Origin: an uncultured Clostridium sp.
GTDB taxonomy: Bacteria > Bacillota > Clostridia > TANB77 > CAG-508
NCBI GenBank assembly: GCA_900553865.1
Contig: USFC01000012.1
Span: 1 to 24,935, forward strand
DNA: 24,935 bases
Direction of reading: 5' to 3'
The notes under the pieces are model-generated. The model was not told the DNA's origin. It worked only from the letters and a program-made list of their open reading frames with translations, and searched no databases. Made by a program: the position numbers and the translations under genes. Positions 7,308-16,145 of the stretch are shown piece by piece. Positions within the stretch are counted from its first letter, which is position 1; every line of letters starts with the position of its first letter.

Positions 7308-9326
7308 ATGAGCGGTCTAAATGAAATTTATGATAGCATGCAAAATCCAATGAAAAATCCTAAAATTGTTAAACAACTTATTGATGCTTACCAAAAAAGC
7401 CAAAGAACTGATTTAATTGGTGGGGGTATATATAATTCAATTGTAAAACTTAATGAAAGACAAGATAGAAGTAGTATAAATTTAGAAGATAGAGAAAGAT
7501 TTTATGTTGATGCATATAATGAATGGATTAAAAATATATCTAATTTGAGTGAGGAACAGCTAAAAAAATTAGAACAAGGAAGCATCCCTGATATAAGAAA
7601 AGTACAAGATTATTTAAAATCTGTTGGAAAAGTTAATTCTATGCAAGATATAGAAAAATTAAAAGATAATGAATTGTTTGACAAAGAAATAAATGGTTGG
7701 GAACTAGAAGATGGTTGGACACATATAAAATCTCAATATTTAAGTGGAAGACAAGAAACTAAGATAGATGTTAAGCATAGGCTTTATGTAGGCTGTGAAA
7801 ATCAAGATATATGGAAAATATCAAATGAATTTAAGAAAAAATGCCAAGAAAAAGGTATTCCATATTATTTTAAATCCGGGCAATCAAGCACAAGAGATGA
7901 TAAAATAGTAATTTATTCAGACACTCAAAATTTATCAAATTATGTAGATATATTACAAGAAATAGCAAAAGAAAATCCGAAAATTATGGAAAGAATGGGA
8001 CAACCGCCTGCTCTAACTGGAAAAATAGATAATTGGATAGGTATAGGAGATGAACCACCTAAAAAAGCAAATGGAAAGAATCAATCTTATAATGAATTAA
8101 GGGCACACTTAATTGAGGATTCTGTAGAAGAAACATTGCTGAAAGATATAAAAGACCATAAAGGACAAACTGTAGAATATAATGGAAAGCAAACAAAATT
8201 TAATGATATTTTTATTGATAAAGCAACAGATTATTTAATGTCTAATATTGAAAAAGAAAGTCAAAGAAGTAGAATTACAAGTAAATTTAATTCATATGGA
8301 ATAACAGATAAGGAAGTTGGAAGTGATATATTAAGACAACACATTAAACAAAATTTAAGAAAATCAATAAATCAAGGGCTAAAAAAACTTGATGAGGTTA
8401 AAGATAAAAAAGATACATTGATGAAAGCAAATAGTGATGCAATTTTTGCTATTCCAACGAGAAATGGAAAAGGCATTGAAGTAAATACAACAGATATGGA
8501 TGGAATTATTAAACAGATGATTCCTGTTATGGAACAAATAGACCTACAATTTGTAGAAAAAGTTAGTAATACAATTGGAGAATATGCACAAAGAGCAGGA
8601 TTAGATCCGCAAACATTCTGTTTTAGTGAGCAAACAAAACAAAAATTTCAACAAATAGGAATAGATGAAAAACAATCAATCCAAAATGAAGCAGAAATAA
8701 AACAAACAATAAAACAAGTAAATCAGAGAACAACAAAAGCTAATCCAAATTCCAATATGAAATTTCTTAAAGGATTTATAAGAGCCTATGATACAACAGA
8801 AGAACAATATCAATATGATACTAGAGTGCAAGACGAACAATTTAATATTGATAGAGTACAAAGGATAATAGAAACAAATGGAATGGATAAAATGATAACT
8901 TCTGATTTAGATGGAAAATGGATGGAAACTCCAAGTGAGCCTAATTTTAAAGTACAGTATTCACAAAAACAAGTATCAGCTATGGCAAGATTATTAAAAT
9001 CAGCTGAATTATTGACTAATAATAAAAAACTAAATCCTGAAGGAAGAAATTATTTAGAGGAATTTTCTAAAATCCCTGATATTGAATATAAATTACAGCA
9101 AATGAGAGCTGATTTAAAAGATGAAAATACATATATGTATGAATTAAAAGAAAAAGCTAAAGAAAATAGAGCTAATGGAAATATACCTCAATATCCAGAA
9201 ACAGATGCAGAAAAAGATGCAAGAAACAGTAAATCGTCAAGAAAACAAGGAATTAGGCAGGAAATTGGATTATCACAAGCAGAGCAAGAAAAAATACAGA
9301 GAGATAAAGAAGCAAGACAAAGATAG
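7308..9326 (+). CDS. Large HopA1-like domain protein, interrupted by in-frame TAG
   Basis: 672 residues to a TAG at 9324-9326, from an ATG preceded by GGGAGG. Residues about 155-251 (KHRLYVGCENQ through GKIDNWIGIGDEP) resemble the HopA1-type fold found in many gut Clostridia proteins and in a plant-pathogen effector family. The GKI-x-NWIGIGDEP element is the most telling part. The remainder is Lys/Gln/Glu-rich and mostly helical, with long coiled-coil potential from about residue 300 onward. No signal peptide or membrane helix is present. The same frame stays open after the TAG to 9728, so the intact protein was probably 806 residues. The site reads CAA AGA TAG GAA in a Gln/Arg/Glu-rich stretch, so a CAG-to-TAG change is an easy source. 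The biochemical role is unknown. Confidence 0.65.
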   Translation: MSGLNEIYDSMQNPMKNPKIVKQLIDAYQKSQRTDLIGGGIYNSIVKLNERQDRSSINLEDRERFYVDAYNEWIKNISNLSEEQLKKLEQGSIPDIRKVQDYLKSVGKVNSMQDIEKLKDNELFDKEINGWELEDGWTHIKSQYLSGRQETKIDVKHRLYVGCENQDIWKISNEFKKKCQEKGIPYYFKSGQSSTRDDKIVIYSDTQNLSNYVDILQEIAKENPKIMERMGQPPALTGKIDNWIGIGDEPPKKANGKNQSYNELRAHLIEDSVEETLLKDIKDHKGQTVEYNGKQTKFNDIFIDKATDYLMSNIEKESQRSRITSKFNSYGITDKEVGSDILRQHIKQNLRKSINQGLKKLDEVKDKKDTLMKANSDAIFAIPTRNGKGIEVNTTDMDGIIKQMIPVMEQIDLQFVEKVSNTIGEYAQRAGLDPQTFCFSEQTKQKFQQIGIDEKQSIQNEAEIKQTIKQVNQRTTKANPNSNMKFLKGFIRAYDTTEEQYQYDTRVQDEQFNIDRVQRIIETNGMDKMITSDLDGKWMETPSEPNFKVQYSQKQVSAMARLLKSAELLTNNKKLNPEGRNYLEEFSKIPDIEYKLQQMRADLKDENTYMYELKEKAKENRANGNIPQYPETDAEKDARNSKSSRKQGIRQEIGLSQAEQEKIQRDKEARQR

Positions 9327-9728
9327 GAAGACAGAAAACAACAAGAAAAAGATTTTCAAGAACAGAAAAATCAAAAACTTGAACAAAAACAAAATTATGA
9401 GAAAAAAAGAAATGCTTTCGGAGAAATTGCAAACAGAGCTGTACAACCAAAAGAAGGAAAATTAAATGTAAATAGTTTTAGAGACGTTATAAAAAAAAGT
9501 AAAATAACTCGTTCTGAAACAGAAGAACAAACTCAAAGTATGGTTGAAATAAATAGAGTAAATGCTTTTAGTAGACTACAAGAAAGAGGAAAGAAACTTA
9601 CAAATGAACAACAAAATCTTGTAAATGAACATACTAGGAGAGTAAATAAAGCACAAGCAGAATATAAAGTGAAACAAGAATCATTGATAAGACAAGTTAG
9701 AAATAATGGAATGGGTATGCAAAGATAA
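9327..9728 (+). pseudogene. C-terminal part of the HopA1-like protein beyond the TAG
   Basis: This continues the upstream frame for 133 codons with no further stop. It encodes a Gln/Glu/Lys/Arg-rich coiled coil and then a compact end (VEINRVNAFSRLQERGKKL onward). Composition and frame match the upstream gene. The internal ATG at 9540 could restart a 62-residue product, but it has no ribosome binding site. It ends 71 bases before a strong terminator, which marks the true end of the transcription unit. Confidence 0.7.
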
Positions 9729-9799
9729 GAAATTTAAGATTTATAGAAATACATTAAATAAGAAATGAAAGATATTATTTTAATGATATAAAAAGTATA

Positions 9800-9836
9800 A
9801 TAGTTAATTACTAATAAGTAGTTAACTATTTTTTTA
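9800..9836 (+). terminator. Intrinsic terminator after the HopA1-like gene
   Basis: A 13-bp stem (9800-9812 with 9817-9829, one G-U wobble) closes a 4-base AATA loop and runs into seven T from 9829. It separates the accessory block from the lipid operon. Confidence 0.9.
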
Positions 9837-9903
9837 TTTAGGCTAAGTATTGCATTAATAAGAAATCAAAAAATATATAATTAAAAAAAGCATTGAAAAT
9901 AGA

Positions 9904-9925
9904 TTATACTGACCTACCAGTATAA
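9904..9925 (+). promoter_or_regulatory. Operator-like palindrome in the lipid-operon promoter region
   Basis: TTATACTG (9904-9911) and CAGTATAA (9918-9925) are perfect 8-bp inverted arms with a 6-base spacer. The left arm contains TATACT, a candidate -10, with a weak -35 (TTAAAA at 9881-9886, 18 bases away). A TTGAAA lies at 9893-9898. The size and the ACTGACC core resemble TetR-type operators. No fatty-acid regulator gene is in the window. It is the only strong palindrome in 9840-10033. The rest of that stretch is AT-rich leader. Confidence 0.5.
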
Positions 9926-10033
9926 AGACATTAATTTAATATTGTGATATAAAAAATATGCAAATCAAAAAATAGTAGAAAGGGATCAAGCATATATAAA
10001 TTAATATTTATGAATGATTGATTATATGAAAAA

Positions 10034-11752
10034 ATGAATAAGAGAATATATGATTATTTAAAAATTAATGATTTAAAAGATATGTTAAATCAAACAGGAA
10101 AATTATATGCAGAAAAACCGGCATATAAGATTAAAGTAGAAGAAGGAAAATATCAAGTTTATACTCATAAAGAAGTTAGAGATATGATAAATGCTTTAGG
10201 AACAGCATTAATAAATTTAGGACTAAAGGGAAAACGAATTGCAGTTATTGGAGAAAATAGATATGAATGGGAAATAGCATATTTATCAATTGTATGTGGA
10301 ACAGGAATTGTTGTTCCATTAGATAAATCACTACCTGCAAATGAGCTAGAACTATTGATAGAAAGGTCTGATATAGAAGCGATATTTTATACAAAAAAAT
10401 ATTCAGATATAATTCAAAATATTAGGCTTAGTGAGAAAAATAAGTTAAAACATTTGATTTCGATGGATAATGATGAAAATGGAGAAGGAATATATTCACA
10501 AAAAGAACTAATACGAGAAGGTAAGAAATTAATAGAAGAAGGAAATAACGAGTTTTTAAATGCAAAAATTAACCCGAAAGAAATGGAAATTATGCTATTT
10601 ACATCAGGAACTACATCTAAGTCTAAAGTAGTAGCGCTTTCACATGAAAATATTTGCACAAATTTAATGGATATTGGAAGTGTGTTAGATGTAACGCAAG
10701 ACGATGTCTTTCTTTCTATTTTACCAATACACCATGTGTTTGAATGTACAGTAGGATTTCTATTTTCACTATATAAAGGAGCAGAAACAGTATTTTGTGA
10801 TGGACTAAGACATATAGTAGAAAACCTAAATGAATATCATATAACAGTCATGGCGTGTGTACCAGGCATATATGAACGAATTTTCATGATGATTAGGAAA
10901 AAACTAGAAAAGCAAGGAAAACTTGAGGAAATATTAAAAAATGAAGAGAAATATAAAAATTGTTCTATGAAAGAAAGAAAAGAAGCATTTAAAGAAATAC
11001 ATGATATGCTAGGTGGAAAAATAAAACTATTGATAAGTGGAGCTGCAGCTTTAGATAAAACAATAGAAGAAAGGTATAGATTATTAGGACTAAACTTAGT
11101 ACAAGGATATGGATTGACTGAAACTTCACCTGTTGTGGCAGTTGGGACAAATAAAAATTATAAGTTAGGTTCAATTGGAAAAACAGTTCCAAGTGTAGAA
11201 GCAAAACTTGTAGATGTAAATGAAGAAGGAATGGGAGAGTTAGTAGTTAGAGGACCAAGCATAATGCTAGGATATTATGAGAATGAAGAAGCAAATAAAG
11301 AATCATTAAAAGAAGGTTGGTTCTATACAGGAGATTTAGCAAAAATTGACGAAGAAGGCTATATATTTATATGTGGAAGAAAGAAAAGTGTAATAGTATT
11401 AAAAAATGGTAAAAACATATTCCCAGAGGAATTAGAAAACTTGGTAAACAAAATAGAAGGCGTAAAAGAAGCATTTATCTTTGGAAAAGTACAATCAGAT
11501 GATAAAAATAATATAAAAATAAATGTGAAGATAGTATTTGATAGAGATGTTATAAAAGATGTTTATAAAGTTGAAAAAAATGAAGATATATATACAGTTT
11601 TGGCAAAGAAAATTAAAGAAATTAATCAAACAATGCCATCTTATAAAGCAATAAGGGGAATAATGCTAACAGAAGAGCCACTTATTAGAACAACAACAAA
11701 CAAGATAAAAAGACAGGAGAATTTAGATGCAATTAGAAAATGTGAAAACTAA
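10034..11752 (+). CDS. AMP-forming long-chain acyl-CoA (or acyl-ACP) synthetase
   Basis: It activates a fatty acid with ATP via an acyl-adenylate and transfers it to CoA or ACP. All adenylate-forming signatures are present in order: the P-loop LFTSGTTSKSKVVALSHENI (about 190-209), GYGLTETSP (about 358), the hinge block GWFYTGDLAKIDEEGYIFI (about 432-450), GRKKSVI, and the C-terminal catalytic Lys in NKIKR. At 572 residues it is close to the family norm. No proper ribosome binding site precedes ATG 10034. An AGAAAGGG lies about 50 bases upstream, so the leader or start may be unusual. It opens the lipid operon and overlaps birA by 26 bases. Whether the acceptor is CoA or ACP cannot be told. 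It may feed exogenous acids into this FAS II system. Confidence 0.85.
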   Translation: MNKRIYDYLKINDLKDMLNQTGKLYAEKPAYKIKVEEGKYQVYTHKEVRDMINALGTALINLGLKGKRIAVIGENRYEWEIAYLSIVCGTGIVVPLDKSLPANELELLIERSDIEAIFYTKKYSDIIQNIRLSEKNKLKHLISMDNDENGEGIYSQKELIREGKKLIEEGNNEFLNAKINPKEMEIMLFTSGTTSKSKVVALSHENICTNLMDIGSVLDVTQDDVFLSILPIHHVFECTVGFLFSLYKGAETVFCDGLRHIVENLNEYHITVMACVPGIYERIFMMIRKKLEKQGKLEEILKNEEKYKNCSMKERKEAFKEIHDMLGGKIKLLISGAAALDKTIEERYRLLGLNLVQGYGLTETSPVVAVGTNKNYKLGSIGKTVPSVEAKLVDVNEEGMGELVVRGPSIMLGYYENEEANKESLKEGWFYTGDLAKIDEEGYIFICGRKKSVIVLKNGKNIFPEELENLVNKIEGVKEAFIFGKVQSDDKNNIKINVKIVFDRDVIKDVYKVEKNEDIYTVLAKKIKEINQTMPSYKAIRGIMLTEEPLIRTTTNKIKRQENLDAIRKCEN

Positions 11753-12305
11753 ATTTTTAGGGAAAAATAGTATTTTTTATAATCATATAGATTCAACGCA
11801 AAATGAAATTTGGAGACTAATAGAAAGTAAAAACACCCCAAATGGAACCTTGGTATTTGCAGACATTCAAGATAAAGGAATAGGAACTCATGGAAGAGTC
11901 TGGCATACAGATGAAGCAAACAATATAGCATTTTCATTTTTTATAAGAACAGATTGTAATGTTCAAAGATTAGATGGACTTACAATAAAAATTGCAAATA
12001 TAATTGTTGATATTTTTAAGAAGCAATATGAAATTAACTTAAATATTAAAGAGCCAAATGATATTACATTTAATAATAAAAAAATAGGTGGAATTTTAAC
12101 TCAGACTAAACTTGTTAATGAAAAAGTCAAATACTTAGTAGTTGGAATTGGAATTAATACTAATAAGGAAAAATTTACAGATGATATAAAGTATTTAGCG
12201 ACATCTATAAAAAAAGAATTTGGAATAGATGTAGATACTAAAAGATTTATAGCAGAATTTTGTAATCAATTTGAAAAAGAAATAGAAAAGAGAGGAGTTA
12301 TTTAA
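11727..12305 (+). CDS. birA: Biotin-[acetyl-CoA-carboxylase] ligase, group I (no DNA-binding domain)
   Basis: It attaches biotin to the acceptor Lys of AccB via biotinyl-AMP. The 192 residues start directly with the catalytic domain, so the N-terminal helix-turn-helix of the repressor-type BirA is missing. The biotin/ATP loop reads GIGTHGRVWH (about 51-60; GRGRxGR in E. coli). KEPNDITFNNKKIGGIL (about 109-125) matches the KWPNDI-KxxGIL block with Trp changed to Glu. GIGINTN follows. AGGAGA precedes ATG 11727, inside the end of the synthetase gene. Its place just ahead of the acc/fab genes fits a dedicated role in activating AccB. Confidence 0.88.
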   Translation: MQLENVKTKFLGKNSIFYNHIDSTQNEIWRLIESKNTPNGTLVFADIQDKGIGTHGRVWHTDEANNIAFSFFIRTDCNVQRLDGLTIKIANIIVDIFKKQYEINLNIKEPNDITFNNKKIGGILTQTKLVNEKVKYLVVGIGINTNKEKFTDDIKYLATSIKKEFGIDVDTKRFIAEFCNQFEKEIEKRGVI

Positions 12306-12308
12306 AAA

Positions 12309-13245
12309 ATGAATATTGGATTTTTATTTCCTGGTCAAGGATCTCAAAGCGTAGGAATGGGAAGAGATATATATGATGAATACGAAGAGGCAAGAAAAAT
12401 ATATGAAGAAGTTAAAGATATAACAGGAATAGATATTGCAAAAATATCATTTGAAGGACCAGAAGAAATATTAAATGAAACAAAATATACACAACTTGCA
12501 ATACTTACAGAGAGCTTGGCTATATTAGAAATTTTAAAAAACAACAATATAACAGCTAATATGTCAGCAGGATTAAGCTTAGGCGAATATACAGCAATAA
12601 TTAATAGTAAAGCACTTATGTTTGAAGAAGGAATAAAAGTTGTCCAAAAGCGAGGAGAATATATGCAAAAATTTCTTCCTAGCGGAGAATGGCAAATGGC
12701 AGCAATTATAGGATTAAAGGATAGCCAAGTAGAAGATGTTTGCAAAAAAGTAAAATCAGGATTTGTAGTTCCTGCAAATTATAATTCGATAGGTCAAGTT
12801 GTAATTTCTGGAGAAAAAGAAGCAATTACTGAAGCTGAAAAAATTGCAAAAGAAATGGGGGCAAAAAAGGTAAGAGTTTTAAAAACAGCAGGACCATTCC
12901 ATACTGAAAAAATGATAGAAAGTTCAAATGCTTTTAGAAAAGACCTTGAAAATATTACTGTTCATAAGTTTGAAACAAAAGTGATAAAAAATATAGATGG
13001 CGAAATTTACAAAGAGACAGACGATGTAAAAGATATTTTATCCCGTCACATTATAAATCCAGTTAAATTTTCAAAAACAATTGAAAATATGCTAGATAAT
13101 GGAATAGATACATTTATAGAAATAGGCCCTCGGAAAAACATTATCAGGATTTGTAAAAAGGACACCAACAAATAAAGAAATAAAAATATTAAATATTGAT
13201 AATGTTTGTAGTTTACAAGCAGTATTAAAAGAATATGGAGGATAA
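12309..13245 (+). CDS. fabD: Malonyl-CoA:ACP transacylase, expressed through a +1 frameshift near the C-terminus
   Basis: It moves malonyl from CoA to ACP. The motifs are FPGQGSQ (7-13), the nucleophile elbow GLSLGEY (Ser90), Arg115 in KRGEYM, and His198 in AGPFHTE. Frame 0 runs EIGP-R(CGG)-KNII and stops at 288 residues. The family's conserved end EIGPGKTLSGFVKR appears only if the C of codon 275 (CGG, 13131-13133) is skipped to read GGA. The +1 frame then runs to TAA 13243-13245, for a 311-residue product. That end lies 5 bases before fabG, as expected in this tight operon. GAGGAG precedes ATG 12309. The His usually found before the nucleophile Ser is Leu here. A sequencing insertion is the alternative to recoding. 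Confidence 0.9.
13131..13135 (+). other. Putative +1 recoding site CGG-AA in fabD
   Basis: Frame-0 codons read CCT CGG AAA. Skipping C gives CCT GGA AAA, restoring the invariant Gly of the EIGPGK motif. There is no homopolymer at the break that would favour an ordinary indel error. The frame-0 stop comes 13 codons after the CGG. Confidence 0.75.
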
Positions 13246-13249
13246 AAAC

Positions 13250-13984
13250 ATGAATAAATTAGCGATAATTACAGGCGGAACAAGAGGAATTGGAAAACAA
13301 ATAGCTTTAACATTTGCAAAAGAAGGATATAATATTGCAATAAATTACAGAACTGAAAATGAAGACTTAAAAAATACTAAAAAAGAGATAGAAGAAAATA
13401 ATGTAAAATGTTTTACAGTTCAAGGAGATGTAACTAATTTTAAAGACTGTGAACAATTTGTAAAACAAATTGTTGAAGAATTTGGAAATATAGATGTATT
13501 AGTCAATAATGCAGGAATTACAAGAGATACATTGCTAATGAGAATGAAAGAAGAGGATTTTAAACAAGTTATAGATACAAATCTAATAGGTACATTTAAT
13601 GTAACTAAAAATGTGATTAGTTATATGATGAAAGCAAGAAGCGGAAGGATAATAAATATATCATCAGTTGTGGGAATATCAGGAAATGCAGGTCAAACAA
13701 ATTATTCAGCATCAAAAGCAGGAATTATAGGTTTTACTAAAAGCTTAGCAAAAGAAGTTGCTTCAAGAAATATTACTGTTAATGCAGTAGCACCAGGATT
13801 TATTGAAACACAAATGACAGATGTATTAAAAGATTATATTAAAGAAGAAATTGCAAAAAAAATTCCTCTAAAAAGAATGGGAACTCCACAAGATGTTGCA
13901 AATGTTGTCAAGTTTTTAGCATCTAATGACAGTTCATATATTACAGGACAAGTAATTAATATTGATGGCGGAATGTTAATGTAA
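13250..13984 (+). CDS. fabG: 3-oxoacyl-ACP reductase
   Basis: An NADPH-dependent SDR that reduces 3-ketoacyl-ACP in the elongation cycle. 244 residues, the normal length. The cofactor loop GGTRGIG (9-15), NNAG (86-89), Ser138/139 in NISS, and the catalytic pair Tyr152/Lys156 (YSASK) are all present. The C-terminus ITGQVINIDGGM is typical of FabG. I chose ATG 13250 over the in-frame ATG at 13235 because GGAGG at 13237-13241 lies between them and serves 13250. It lies 5 bases after the shifted end of fabD. Confidence 0.93.
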   Translation: MNKLAIITGGTRGIGKQIALTFAKEGYNIAINYRTENEDLKNTKKEIEENNVKCFTVQGDVTNFKDCEQFVKQIVEEFGNIDVLVNNAGITRDTLLMRMKEEDFKQVIDTNLIGTFNVTKNVISYMMKARSGRIINISSVVGISGNAGQTNYSASKAGIIGFTKSLAKEVASRNITVNAVAPGFIETQMTDVLKDYIKEEIAKKIPLKRMGTPQDVANVVKFLASNDSSYITGQVINIDGGMLM

Positions 13985-13998
13985 GGAGAGAATAAAAA

Positions 13999-15240
13999 AT
14001 GGAAAAAAGAGTAGTTATAACAGGACTTGGAGCAATCACTCCAATAGGAAATAATGTAGATGAAACATGGAGAGGAATAGAAAATAAAGAATGTGGAATT
14101 GATAAAATTTCACTATTTGATAGTAGTAATTTTAAAACGAGTTTATGTGCGGAAGTGAAAAATTATAATCCTTTAGATTATTTTGAACCAAAACAAGCAA
14201 AAAGATTAGACAGATCTTCACAATTTGCACTAATAGCAGCAAGAGAAGCAGTAAAAAATAGTGGAATAACTTCAGAAAATACAGATTTTAAAAAAGTTGG
14301 TATTTTTGTAAGTACAGGAATTGGAGGTTTAATAACAATTCAAAATCAATGTGAAATAAACTATGAAAAAGGAAATAATAGGGTATCTCCGATGTTTATA
14401 CCAATGGCAATAGCAAATATGCCAGCTGGAAACATTTCAATAGAATTTGGATTTAAAGGTGAATCTATGGCAATTGTTACAGCTTGTAGTTCTTCAACAC
14501 ATGCAATAGGAGAAGGCTACAAAACAATAAAACATGGATATGAGGATGTTGTTGTTGCAGGAGGCACGGAGGCTTCTATATGTCCTGTTGGAATAGCAGG
14601 CTTTGAAAACATGAAAGCACTATGTACATCTACAGATAAGAATAGAGCAAGTATTCCATTTGATAAAGAAAGAAGTGGCTTTGTTATGGGAGAAGGAAGT
14701 GGAATACTAGTTTTAGAAGAATTGGAACATGCTAAAAAAAGAAATGCTAAAATATATGCAGAAGTTATTGGATTTGGTTCAACTTCAGATGCTTACCATA
14801 TAACATCTCCATGTCCTGATGGAGAAGGTGGCGCAAATGCAATGATAAGAGCAATGAAAGATGCAAAGATAAAACCAGAAAATATAGATTATATAAATGC
14901 ACATGGAACGTCAACACATTTAAATGATTTGACAGAAACAATGGCTATAAAAACAGCATTAGGAACAGCAAGTAAAACAGTAATGATAAGTTCTACAAAG
15001 GGAAATATAGGACATCTTTTGGGGGCTGCAGGAGCAGTAGAAGCAATTTTGAGTGTAAAAGCAATGGAAAATGAGTTAGTACCTCCAACAATAAATTATA
15101 AAGAAAAAGATGAAGAATGTGATTTAGACATTGTTCCAAATGAGCCAAGAAAAGCTAAATTAAATATTGTTATGTCAAACTCACTTGGATTTGGAGGACA
15201 TAATTCTAGTATTATCCTAAAAAAGTGGGAGGAAGAATAA
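13999..15240 (+). CDS. fabF: 3-oxoacyl-ACP synthase II
   Basis: It condenses malonyl-ACP with the growing acyl-ACP. 413 residues with the full Cys-His-His triad: Cys163 in TACSSS, His302 in NAHGTSTHLND, and His339 in KGNIGHLLGAAG with Lys334. The end has GFGGHN, the FabF active-site loop. GGAGAG precedes the ATG, and accB follows without a gap. No separate fabH or fabB is in the window, so this is the only visible condensing enzyme here. Confidence 0.95.
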   Translation: MEKRVVITGLGAITPIGNNVDETWRGIENKECGIDKISLFDSSNFKTSLCAEVKNYNPLDYFEPKQAKRLDRSSQFALIAAREAVKNSGITSENTDFKKVGIFVSTGIGGLITIQNQCEINYEKGNNRVSPMFIPMAIANMPAGNISIEFGFKGESMAIVTACSSSTHAIGEGYKTIKHGYEDVVVAGGTEASICPVGIAGFENMKALCTSTDKNRASIPFDKERSGFVMGEGSGILVLEELEHAKKRNAKIYAEVIGFGSTSDAYHITSPCPDGEGGANAMIRAMKDAKIKPENIDYINAHGTSTHLNDLTETMAIKTALGTASKTVMISSTKGNIGHLLGAAGAVEAILSVKAMENELVPPTINYKEKDEECDLDIVPNEPRKAKLNIVMSNSLGFGGHNSSIILKKWEEE

Positions 15241-15684
15241 ATGGAATATGAAAAAATAAAACAACTAATAGAGGAGATGGGAAATTCGAAACTAACAGAA
15301 GTTGATATTGAATTTCCAGATGGTACTAAAATTAGTATGAAAAAAGATAATGTTAAGGAAAGAGTAATTCAAGAAATTCAAGATACAACAGCAATAAAAA
15401 ATAGTGATAATATTACTAAAGAAACGAAAAAAGAAGAAAAAGGAAATATAGTAAAGTCACCAATGGTTGGAACTTTTTATTTAAAATCTTCTCCTACGGC
15501 AGAACCTTATGTTGAAATTGGAAAAGAAGTAAAAAAAGGTGACGTTCTTTGTATTATTGAAGCTATGAAGTTAATGAACGAAATTGAGTCAGAATATACT
15601 GGAAAAGTTACAGAAATCTTAGTAAAAGATGGTGAAACAGTAGAATATGGAACACCATTATTTAGAATAGAAGGTGAAAATTAA
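15241..15684 (+). CDS. accB: Acetyl-CoA carboxylase biotin carboxyl carrier protein
   Basis: It carries carboxybiotin between AccC and AccAD. 147 residues: an N-terminal helical part, a Lys/Glu-rich linker (about 50-68), and the biotinyl domain with the EAMKLMNEI motif. Lys110 is the biotinylation site, the substrate of the BirA encoded earlier in the operon. It starts on the base after the fabF stop and shares one base with fabZ (TAATG), so translational coupling is likely. Confidence 0.95.
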   Translation: MEYEKIKQLIEEMGNSKLTEVDIEFPDGTKISMKKDNVKERVIQEIQDTTAIKNSDNITKETKKEEKGNIVKSPMVGTFYLKSSPTAEPYVEIGKEVKKGDVLCIIEAMKLMNEIESEYTGKVTEILVKDGETVEYGTPLFRIEGEN

Positions 15685-16106
15685 TGTTAAATAAAGAAGA
15701 AATTAAAAACATTATTCCACAAAGAGATCCATTTTTGATGATTGATGAAGTAGAAGAGTATGTGCCAGGAGAATCAGCAATAGCATATAAAAATGTAAAT
15801 GCGCAAGAATGGTATTTTAAAGGTCATTTTCCAGGAAATCCAATTATGCCTGGAGTGCTAATTGCAGAAAGTTTAGCTCAAACAGGAGCAGTTGCAATTC
15901 TCTCAATGAATGAGAATAAAGGGAAAAACGCTCTATTTGGTGGAATTGATAAAATGAAATTCAAAAAAATGGTTGTACCAGGAGACAGATTAAAACTAGA
16001 AGTAAGAATTATAAAAAGAAAAGGACCAATTGGTGTAGGAGAAGCAATAGCAACAGTTAATGAAAACATTGTAGCTAAAGGTGAATTAACATTTGCATTG
16101 GTTTAA
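15684..16106 (+). CDS. fabZ: 3-hydroxyacyl-ACP dehydratase
   Basis: A hotdog-fold dehydratase that makes trans-2-enoyl-ACP. 140 residues. The active-site helix region reads GHFPGNPIMPGVLIAESLAQ, with His48 and Glu62. The GD-x-L block and end GELTFALV also fit FabZ. Its start overlaps the accB stop by one base. A 39-base gap to accC follows. Confidence 0.95.
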   Translation: MLNKEEIKNIIPQRDPFLMIDEVEEYVPGESAIAYKNVNAQEWYFKGHFPGNPIMPGVLIAESLAQTGAVAILSMNENKGKNALFGGIDKMKFKKMVVPGDRLKLEVRIIKRKGPIGVGEAIATVNENIVAKGELTFALV

Positions 16107-16145
16107 GGTTATTAAGAATTAAAAAGTTGAAAGAGGTAGAAATAA

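Noticed and set aside
9324..9326. TAG reassigned to an amino acid in this organism
   Set aside because: The DUF2975 gene and the BNR-repeat gene end normally at TAG, and no other long gene needs TAG readthrough.
9175..9465. 96-residue Lys-rich ORF overlapping the HopA1-like gene
   Set aside because: It is in another frame of an AAA-rich coiled-coil region. The frame of the large gene continues past it to 9728.
9540..9728. Independent 62-residue gene
   Set aside because: No ribosome binding site; it is in the same frame as the upstream gene and is its C-terminus.
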